Notes under the pieces: model-generated | Told to the model about the DNA's origin: nothing | The model's input: the letters and a program-made list of their open reading frames with translations, nothing else | Databases searched by the model: none | NCBI GenBank assembly: GCA_003956705.1 | Contig: QZCP01000217.1 | Location: 1 to 64,000, forward strand | Direction of reading: 5' to 3' | Length of the DNA: 64,000 bases | DNA from: Brevipalpus yothersi | Taxonomy: Eukaryota > Arthropoda > Arachnida > Trombidiformes > Tenuipalpidae | Part shown: positions 56,074 to 64,000 of the stretch, in pieces | Layout: every line of letters begins with the position of its first letter | Numbering within the stretch: position 1 is the stretch's first letter | Position numbers and translations under genes: made by a program

Positions 56074-58131
56074 ATGCAGAGTTTCATTCACACCTTATCA
56101 TGTTTGATTATCGGATTGAATTTAATTCATTTGATACAAGTTGTTGACTCCAATGTATCAATCAACGCGTCAATACTGGGAAGTGAATCACCAAAATATG
56201 CCAGATCCTCATCAGGCTATGGGACCAAAAGCATTGATGAAGCTTTCGATGTGCTAACAAGATTAATTAATATTGTCTCTGGACAGAGTTACAAATTGGA
56301 CACTATTGATCAGACAGAAAACGAATACGATTACATTGTTGTTGGAGCTGGAACTGCAGGATCAGTGGTCGCATCTCGTCTTACTGAGGATCCGGATGTT
56401 CGTGTTCTTGTCCTGGAAGCTGGAGGTGAAGAGACAAGATATTCGGAATCCTCATTCTCAGTGGAAGGATTGCTCAAAAGTGATCTAGCATGGAGCTATA
56501 AGTCTCTACCGAGAAAGAATTCAGCTCGTGGCATGAGAGGAGGTGCTATTCCAGTGATCATAGGCAAAGCTATTGGAGGTGGTTCATCCCATAATGGGGT
56601 GATTTGGATTAGAGGACATCCGCTCGACTATGATCGATGGGAAGAAATGGGAGCTAAAGGATGGTCATGGGCTGATGTTTTTCCATACTTTCTGAAAATT
56701 GAAGATGTCGTGTCAAAGGGATTGGCTCAATTTGATAAAGGATACCATGGATTTAGTGGACCAATAAAAGTTACAGGGCTTCAGCAGCTGAGTCCTGTTG
56801 GCAAATATGTGTGGAGAGGGATCAATGAGCTTGGCCTACCTACTGGTGATTATAATGGCAGAAACTTGAGTGTTTTCAGTTTAATGGAAAGCAATGAAGT
56901 TGCTGGTGTTCGATATTCTACTGGTAAAGCTTATCTCAAGCCAGCTTCTAGAAGGAAAAATATTGACATCATGATTAAAGCATATGTTAGAAAAATTTTG
57001 GTTCAAAAAGACGATAAAACGAGCCCCAAAGCTATTGGAGTAGAATTTGAGAAAGATGAGAAGATTATCAAAGTTTATTGCAAGAAAGAGGTAATTCTTT
57101 GTGCTGGAACCTATCATAATCCGAAATTGCTCATGCTCTCAGGAATCGGTCCAAAAGATGAATTGAAACGTCATGATATACCTCTTGTAGCTGAGCTTCC
57201 TGGTGTGGGACAGAATCTTCAAGATCATCCAGTATCACGACTATACTATACAACCAAACCGAATACATCGACCATATACGATCAAGTTGATCTATTCACA
57301 CAAGAGTTGCAACAATTCTTCGAAAATCGTACAGGACCTTTCAGTTATGCTGGAAATGATATCCAAGGTGCTCAAAGGTCAAAGTATGCACGAGACGAGA
57401 GACCGGATATAAATCTTCTAATATTTGCCAGTAAACCAGAATCAGTGTATACTGTTCCATATACAAGTAAGAAAAATCCAGGAAAATATCCTTTCTCTCC
57501 ACTTCATCAGTATTTTTATTCACTTCTATCACTCTTAGGTTTTGCTGAAGACTATTCCAAAAAGATTGAACGAGAATATCTTCTCCCATATGCTCATGAA
57601 GCTGGTTTTGTGGTCATTCATGGTCAATTCAGACCAGAAAGTAGGGGAGAAGTTCGATTGAGAAGTTCAGATCCCCATGATGATCCGCTGATAGATCTCC
57701 GTTTTCTCACAGATAAAGAGGGCCATGATTTGAAAGTTCTGATAGAAGCTGGAAAATTGATGGACAAGATAGTCAATACAAGAGCTGTTCAAGAGAGTCT
57801 CAAAGCAAAACCATTCGCCACCAAACTTGCTGGTTGTGAGAAATATCCACGCTTTTCAGATGATTTTCATCAATGTCTTGCACAAACGATAACCACCACA
57901 GCTTATCATGGTGTTGGAACTTGTAAAATGGGTATCGATCGGATGGCAGTGGTTGATCCTCAATTACGAGTACGAAATGTACAGGGATTGAGAGTCATAG
58001 ATTCTTCGATTATGCCGGAAATTGTGACTGCCAATACAAATGCCGCCTCTGTGATGATAGGTGAAAAAGGTTCAGATCTGATTCGTGGAAAAACGATGAA
58101 AAAAATGAAACCACCGGTAGTGGATCATTGA
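56074..58131 (+). CDS. secreted GMC oxidoreductase, group D, with stopless intron
   Basis: The frame is open for 685 codons, but the 72 nt at 57467-57538 (gtaagaaa...cttag) form the cluster's conserved intron, in frame and without stops. The spliced product (56074-57466 plus 57539-58131) is 661 aa. The leader is MQSFIHTLSCLIIGLNLIHL. GAGTAG is at 91-96. The first signature is GGGSSHNGVIWIRGH. The second reads CAGTYHNPKLLMLSGIGP, with Cys replacing the usual Ser. His is in YHGVGTCKMG and Asn in ANTNAAS. It has a shorter CKMGIDRMAVVDP segment than its paralogs. It is the most divergent live member here and the sole intact copy of its group. Confidence 0.94.
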   Translation: MQSFIHTLSCLIIGLNLIHLIQVVDSNVSINASILGSESPKYARSSSGYGTKSIDEAFDVLTRLINIVSGQSYKLDTIDQTENEYDYIVVGAGTAGSVVASRLTEDPDVRVLVLEAGGEETRYSESSFSVEGLLKSDLAWSYKSLPRKNSARGMRGGAIPVIIGKAIGGGSSHNGVIWIRGHPLDYDRWEEMGAKGWSWADVFPYFLKIEDVVSKGLAQFDKGYHGFSGPIKVTGLQQLSPVGKYVWRGINELGLPTGDYNGRNLSVFSLMESNEVAGVRYSTGKAYLKPASRRKNIDIMIKAYVRKILVQKDDKTSPKAIGVEFEKDEKIIKVYCKKEVILCAGTYHNPKLLMLSGIGPKDELKRHDIPLVAELPGVGQNLQDHPVSRLYYTTKPNTSTIYDQVDLFTQELQQFFENRTGPFSYAGNDIQGAQRSKYARDERPDINLLIFASKPESVYTVPYTSKKNPGKYPFSPLHQYFYSLLSLLGFAEDYSKKIEREYLLPYAHEAGFVVIHGQFRPESRGEVRLRSSDPHDDPLIDLRFLTDKEGHDLKVLIEAGKLMDKIVNTRAVQESLKAKPFATKLAGCEKYPRFSDDFHQCLAQTITTTAYHGVGTCKMGIDRMAVVDPQLRVRNVQGLRVIDSSIMPEIVTANTNAASVMIGEKGSDLIRGKTMKKMKPPVVDH
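57467..57538 (+). other. in-frame (3n) stopless intron
   Basis: 72 nt with GT-AG borders at the conserved phase-1 site. The dead copy at 20258-20329 has the same length but an internal TAA, which fits relaxed constraint. Confidence 0.78.
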
Positions 58132-58179
58132 TAGTTCAGAGCCATCATGAGAAACTACTAGAAGGTGAAAAAATTCGTC

Positions 58180-58185
58180 AATAAA
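58180..58185 (+). terminator. likely poly(A) signal
   Basis: AATAAA about 50 nt after the stop codon of the group D gene. Confidence 0.5.
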
Positions 58186-58330
58186 TCCATGGCATCAGTT
58201 TGATTCTCAGAGGTCTTAAGGAAACAACATGCTGTTCATTTTATCTCTGATTGACTGGTTTTGACTACTATTATTCATCAAATTCTAAGTCTATTCAATA
58301 CATCATTCATTTTTACATAATTTTCCTTCG

Positions 58331-58898
58331 TTCAGTTTCCTTGCTTCTCGTGACTCAAAAATCCAGCTCGAACAATTTCAATTTTGAACTCTACCCAAAC
58401 TACAAACGGGTAAATAAATTCTAAATTGTGACGACATTTATCGTTTATTTATATTCTCTATTTAAATAGAGAATAATCATTCTCTATCTATTCATTCATC
58501 ATTGTATTGAAGTGAACTATTACCGCAGATTACTTTCAACGAGTTTTGTGGTGTTCTCAAAAAGTTAAGCACTCAAGCTACCAAAATGCAAATCATATCA
58601 TGCGGGCAGATTTTTGCATTAATTTGTGATCTTTGTAACAATCAAATAACTCTCAACTTACAGCTGAAAAAGAGAATTACTGAGTAATTCATCGCACAGA
58701 CTTCCATTTGAGCCAATTAACATGAATCTTTGTTAAAAAACAGCAGAGACAAAGCGAAATCAGATCATTGAGTGTAGCGTGTGGAATGTTCTTAATTGAT
58801 CTCAGCTAAATTGCTATGGTCAAAATACAATAAAATCAAATTGATCATTCAAGATTCTCCATACACCTAGATGGAAAACTGAACTTGCTTGCAGACAT
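58331..58898. other. intergenic between convergent genes
   Basis: AT-rich sequence with a small palindromic ATTCTCTATTTAAATAGAGAAT near 58451. No gene was recognised. Confidence 0.5.
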
Positions 58899-61020
58899 TC
58901 AAGCATATTGGAGAACATCATCTTCCCTCTTGAAAGGTGGTAAACTTGGTTTCAATAATCTTCCCTTGATTAAATCAGATCCTCGTTCTGCTATCATAAC
59001 TATCGGTGCCATTGTGTTACCAGTAGTTACCTCCGGCATAACCGAGCCATCTATCACCCGAAGACCCTTAACGCCCCTGACTCGTAGTTCAGGATCTACT
59101 ACTGACATCAGATCGTCTTTGGAGCCAATTTTACACGTTCCAGCAAGATGTATTCCTGATGAAGTGAGTGAAAGAACATAGCATCGACAAAAATCATCCG
59201 AGCCGATGGAATATTTTTCACAACCAGGTAACGTATTTGGGAATGGCTTTGCCAATAGGTTTTGTTGTACCGCTCTAGTTTCAGCGATCTTGAGAACTAC
59301 CTTGCATGCCTCAACCATGGTATCGAGATCTCTTTTAACATTGAAAAATCCGTTCTCTATGATCGGATCATCATTCAGATTTGAGCTGCGTAATTTTATC
59401 TTTCCTTTACTCAAAGATCGCATATTGTAAAAACTCACGCCGAAACCGTATTTGAACGTTTGCGGTAGGAAATAATTTTTTATCACCTCGGGCTTCAATT
59501 CTTCTATGTAACCTGTGAACCAATTGATATTCAATGATCTTCATATTTGTAGAACTCTCTTTATGTGTGCCTAATCCCTCACCATTAAGAAAGTTGCTGG
59601 CAAATGAATTTGGTAGTCCTTCAGATGCAATTAATGAGCCATCAGGCCTATTATCCAGAGCATATTTGCTTCGAAAATTTCCTTGGACTATTCCAGATAA
59701 GCTGGCGAATCCACCAGTTCTATTTCGAACAAAACTTTCTGCCCCATCAATATAGCCCTCTGGCTCTGTATAAACAAGACTTGTACGCTTTTCCATTGTA
59801 AAGTATAGAAAAGCTTGGACATGATCATTCAAATTTTCACCAACACCTGGTAGATTTGAAATGGTACGTATATTGTGTTTATCCAACTCTTTTTTTGGTC
59901 CTATACCGGAGAGCATCAAAATTTTGGGACTATTGTAGGTACCAGCTGACAAAATGATCTCTTTACGGGCTCGTACTTGATAAACTTTACCATCTCGTTC
60001 ATAGGTTACGGAAGCTGCTCTCTTATTCTCATCGAAATTGATTCGATGAACAAATGCATTAGTAAGAATATCTAAATTAGATCTGAATGATGCTGGAGCC
60101 AAATAAACATCAGCCATTGAGCCTCGAGTACCATTGTACAAATTGTTCCAAATATAACCGAATACTGTATGATTCCTACCATTCGGATCTCCAAACCTAT
60201 ACCCAGCCTCTTGGGCTCCATTGATTATCGTTCTGACAAAATCATTTTGCTCATTACCAATAACCAAACGAACAGGTCCTCTTGTTCCATGATAACCTTT
60301 GTCAACTGGATTAAATCTCATCTCATTCTGGGCCACATGTTCGGTCTTGATAAAGTATGGAAAAACGTCAGCCCAAGACCAACCTTTGGCACCCAGTTGA
60401 GCCCATCGATCATAATCTTGAGAATCTCCTCTATTCCAATTTAGTCCATTGTGGGCACTACTTCCGCCCAATAGTTTAGCCAACGGAACTCTCACCCGAT
60501 TACCTGTGTAAGCTCGACCACCATATTTTTCTGGTTCAGGCGTATAAAGCCAATGATATCTTTTGCTATTTGTAAATAGATTACCAAGTGTAACAAGACG
60601 TGAGAATCCCGATTCTTCTCCACCAGCTTCTAGAACTAGAACTCGATTCTCGGCAATTTCACTTAATCGGGCTGCCACCACACTGCCTGCCGTTCCAGCA
60701 CCGATAACTATGTAATCGTATTCATCATCGTTTGCCTTTTTGTTTAGTTGTATTGGATAAGGATCTTGAGTAAAAACAACGGCCAAATCAACTGCCAGGT
60801 TGTAAACCTTACCAATCCAATCAGGTACTTTAGAAATTTCACGGAGCATTACATCCAGACCTTGAGAATCCTTCCATCCTGTAGTGAATTCTCCTCTTCT
60901 TTCCTCTACAGTTACATTTGCAGTTTTTACAGATATTTTCGAGGTACTGTTTGCGTTCACATAGAAAATGATATGACTGGAGAAGATGATTAAAAATTTC
61001 AAACAGAAATTAACTTTCAT
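58899..61020 (-). CDS. secreted GMC oxidoreductase, group C
   Basis: Exons 59583-61020 and 58899-59512 with a 70-nt intron (gtgagg...acag) give 683 aa. The frame is open further upstream, but ATG 61020 aligns with the start of its paralog at 52306 and begins the leader MKVNFCLKFLIIFSSHIIFY. GAGTAG is at 107-112; GGSSAHNGLNWNRGD and SAGTYNSPKILMLSGIGP are intact. His is in IHLAGTCKIG, where Ile replaces the Met seen in almost all other members, and Asn is in GNTMAP. It shares its first third and its upstream flank with the gene at 50199-52306, but not the last two-thirds. Confidence 0.94.
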
Positions 61021-61640
61021 TTTATCGATGGTTATACTTTCAATGTTGAACAGCACTGAACACGACAATTAACGCCCACATAGACAAGATCGAGCAATTG
61101 TTAAGTAGGTTACCTCATTTAAGGATCGTACTCATTTCTCCACATTCATGATTATTCAATTGATTAAATTTCTGCATCTGTTAATATTGTGAAATGAGAT
61201 CATCATCCAGTTTTCAGAAATCGTTCGCAAAATAAAAGTGGATGTTTTAGGATTAGATCATCCTTCGTAGGTGTTGAAGTTGACCAATGCATGAATCCAT
61301 CAATTTCACGGAGCTGATGTTAGATATCAACCTCAAGTTGATTCCTCATATCCATCAACGAACTGAGATGATTTTATTTTTTCTTCGAGAGCTGTCTAGA
61401 AGTGTAGCAAGAACTTGATCCATCAGTATGGTATGATTATTCAGATTCCAATTTTGATTTTTCACTTTGATTATTGAATATATGTTGAAAATTTGATAAA
61501 GAATTGGGAAAAATAGAAAATCATTTGCAAGCTCTCAGCATGACAATCTTTACTCTCATACTCACGCAATAATAGATGGTCATAATGATGCAATGAAATC
61601 CGAGGAAAATTGATAAGTAATTTTTTTCAGGAAAATTCCT
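61021..61640. other. duplicated 5' flank of group C gene
   Basis: Resembles 52307-52870 in the same orientation (shared stretches include GATCATCATCCAGTTTTCAG and GTGGATGTTTTAGGATTAGAT). No coding sequence. Confidence 0.7.
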
Positions 61641-61654
61641 CTTGTTTCTCGGAT

Positions 61655-61845
61655 TCAACCACCATATTTTTCTGGTTTAGGCGTATAAAGCCAATGAAAT
61701 CTTTTGCTTTTAGTAAATAGATTACCAAGTGTAACAAGATGTGAGAAGCCCGATTCTTCTCCATCAGCTTCCAGAACCAAAATTCGATTCTCGGGAATTT
61801 CACTTAATCGAGCTGCCACCACACAGCTTGCCGTACTCAAGCATT
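61655..61845 (-). pseudogene. GMC N-terminal fragment
   Basis: Open minus-strand frame reading VVAARLSEIPENRILVLEAD, then SKRFHWLYTPKPEKYGG. This matches residues just after the flavin motif in the gene at 58899-61020. Sequence before CVVAARL and after YGG is unrelated, so only about 60 codons survive. It lies upstream of its likely source gene. Confidence 0.85.
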
Positions 61846-62452
61846 TTTCAATCAATCAAGTGACGATTCCATATAAAAGACGCTAAGCTTGCATTTTCAT
61901 CAACACACATTTCATGGTGGTGCTGGAGTCATTGTCTTCAAAGATTCATATTTTTTAATTGATTCATCAGAATAAGGCAGAGAAATATAAGCAATTTCAT
62001 TCAGACAGATTTGCGCACTCACAGTACTATTCAGTCATTATGAGTAATGAAACAATAGAGATAAAAAATGAATACACATTTAAAAAACAAGAAAAATTCT
62101 AGTCATCCAAAAAGCGAGAAATTTCTAGCAAATACGTCTATTTATTTTGTCGACAGTAGAAGACACTGAAAGGTCATCAATTTACCGTATCATCACCATC
62201 AATTATTTTCACCAAGAAAAATCAGACCTTATTTTCACATTGAGTTCAATACTTACAATTACAATGATTTGATTCTTTTTACAAAACAATATTTGTGATA
62301 CTATTTAATGTCTCTCGATATTTTTGAATTGTATTCAGATTCATGATTTTAATCGATCAATTAGATTGACCATCGTCCAAATCAATATCTGAAAGAATTT
62401 CGCTCGACTAATAACTGCAAATACAATGTGTAATCGAGTCGCCAATCACTTG
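61846..62452. other. intergenic, nothing recognised
   Basis: AT-rich spacer between the fragment and the last gene. No repeat or RNA gene was seen. Confidence 0.5.
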
Positions 62453-64000
62453 TTAATCAGAATCAATCATACGAAGAACATCTTGTTCACTTTGGTATGG
62501 TGGTAAACTAGGTTTCAGGGTTTTTCCTTTAATCAAATCTGATCCTCTTTCGGCAATCATTACTGTTGGAGCGTTAAGATTACCAGAAATAACCTCTGGC
62601 ATCACGGATGCATCGATAACCCTCAAACCTTTGACACCTTTAACACGCAATTGAGGATCTACCACTGCTGTGGGATCATACTGAGAGCCCATCTTGCATG
62701 TTCCAGATGGATGGGAAGCTGTCAGTGTGATAGTTAAAATTAAGCAACAACAAAATCCAGGTGATCCTAGTGGATATCTTTCACAACCAGGAAGAGAATT
62801 TGGGAAAGCTTGGGCTGAGATGGCTTCTTGTACTGGTCCTGAATTGAGAATTCTGAATGCCGTAAGACAAACTTCTATCATCACGTCTATATCTCTTCTG
62901 ACACTATAGTAACTGTTTTCGATGATTGGATTATCATGAGGATTAGCACTTCTTATTCGAACTTGTCCTCGGCTCAATGTTCGATAATTAAATAGTTCGA
63001 CAAGCAATCCATGTTTGAACGATTGAGGTACAAGATATCTCTCTGCAAGATCACCAGTGAAATCTTCAACATAGCCTAAGGAGAAAAAAATTGACATTAG
63101 TGAGCCTACTAGTTGTCTGATCTACGACAATCTAGAGCTCTCTGTACATTGATTATCACAGAATTGTCTGTGTATCGATAGAAAATAGATCTCTTACTGT
63201 ATATAGCATTGCTCTCAAATGATCCAGGCAATTGAGGAATGATTGCAATAGTACCATCTGGTCTTGAATCGAGGGCCAATTTTGTCCGAAAATTTCCTTG
63301 AATTCTACCAGATAAAGATGCAAAATAACCAGTTCTATTGGTCTTATACTTTACCACTTCTCCAATGAATCGTTCCGTGTCAGTGTACAAGAGGGTTAAA
63401 TTTCGTTTGATTGTGAAGAATAGAAGAGATTTATTATGATCTTGAAGATTTTGACCAACTCCAGGAGAATCAAAAATGACAGAAATACCATGCTTTTTGA
63501 GATCTTTTTCCGGTCCAATGCCAGACAGCATCAGTATCTTTGGACTTGTGTAAGATCCAGTTGATAGGACAACTTCTTTCCTGGCTTTTACATGATAAAT
63601 TTTACCATTCTTTTCGAAGGTGACTCCACTTGCTCTTTTATTTTTATCAAAATTGATGCGATGAACAAATGCATCAACAATAACGTGCAAATTATCTCTG
63701 AACGATACTGGAGCCAGATAGCTACTGGCCATTGATTCTCTTGTTCCATTGTAAAGATTGTTCCAACTATAATCAAAAACCATATGATTTCGTCCATTCG
63801 CATCACCAATAGGAAATTTCAACTGCCGTATTCCGTCAATGATTGAACGTCCAATAATATTTGGTTTCACACTACCAGTCACATGTACAGGACCTTTTGT
63901 TCCATGATAGCCTCTGTCTATAATATTGGATCCAACTTCATTCTTAACAATTTGTTCCATTTTTACGAAGTATGGGAAAACATCTGCATAGGACCATCCT
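62453..64000 (-). CDS. secreted-type GMC oxidoreductase, group C, 5' end outside window
   Basis: Exon 2 is 62453-63075. Exon 1 is 63198 to beyond 64000, starting in this window at GWSYADVFPYFVKMEQ, so the leader and flavin motif are not visible. The 122-nt intron (gtaaga...ttag) is about twice the usual size for the cluster. The second signature is STGSYTSPKILMLSGIGP, with Thr replacing the common Ala. His is in SHPSGTCKMG and Asn in GNLNAPT, where Leu replaces Thr. It has a CCCL cysteine run (GFCCCLILTITL). No lesion is visible in the part seen. Confidence 0.92.

Larger units (their letters stand above)
55600..58330. repeat. inverted repeat 1, right arm
   Basis: Reverse-complement partner of 19470-22060. 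It holds the intact group D gene with about 0.47 kb of 5' flank and 0.2 kb of 3' flank. Confidence 0.85.

Noticed and set aside
1..64000. CRISPR arrays, operons, phage or bacterial transfer
   Set aside because: No direct-repeat/spacer pattern was seen, genes have spliceosomal introns, and composition is uniform with the surrounding animal genes.

Overview
The window looks like arthropod nuclear DNA. The genes have short GT-AG introns, and almost every oxidoreductase gene carries one phase-1 intron at the same codon. There are no operons or ribosome binding sites. Many (GA)n/(CT)n microsatellites and DNA transposons are present. The species cannot be named from the sequence; an arthropod is suggested by the GMC and serpin families seen, and a mite is only a guess.

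Most of the window is a cluster of secreted GMC-family flavin oxidoreductases (glucose dehydrogenase / ecdysone oxidase / choline dehydrogenase superfamily). I count nine complete genes, one partial gene at the right edge, four recent pseudogenes, a disrupted gene fragment, and several tails and relics. They fall into four sequence groups. Group A is at 289-2408(-), 8732-10912(-), 37920-40037(+) and 40782-42882(+). Group B is at 3117-5169(+, nonsense), 5757-7847(+, frameshift) and 11831-13900(+). Group C is at 14359-16469(+), 17073-19156(+), 48162-50083(+, fragment), 50199-52306(-), 53206-54895(-, deleted), 58899-61020(-) and 62453-64000(-, partial). Group D is at 19665-21593(-, dead) and 56074-58131(+, intact). 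The intact genes keep an N-terminal hydrophobic leader, a GxGxxG flavin site and a C-terminal His/Asn catalytic pair. The substrates are unknown.

Two near-identical secreted serpin genes (22575-23958 and 43367-44750) sit inside the cluster on a 2.1 kb direct duplication. An intronless Elongin-A-like gene lies at 26769-27482. Between them is a mobile-element region: a 1.2 kb foldback element (25201-26422) and a 5.6 kb relative (31676-37269) that shares its terminal repeats and encodes a DDE transposase with a C-terminal SWIM zinc finger. An assembly gap of about 800 N lies within a CT microsatellite at 29091-29886.

The right half is built from nested inverted duplications. One pair of arms (19470-22060 and 55600-58330) carries dead and live copies of the same gene. 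A second pair (45124-50078 and 51762-53287) has had its left arm interrupted by a 2.0 kb insertion with a 6 bp target duplication and by a 1,368 bp pogo/Tigger element at a TA site. The gene at 50199-52306 is a mosaic: its 5' third resembles the gene at 58899-61020, and the rest is nearly identical to the gene at 17073-19156, including intron and 3' flank. The region therefore looks like a rapidly changing island of secreted flavoenzymes and protease inhibitors shaped by inverted duplication, gene conversion and transposition. Any shared physiological role (defence, cuticle, feeding or detoxification) is inference.
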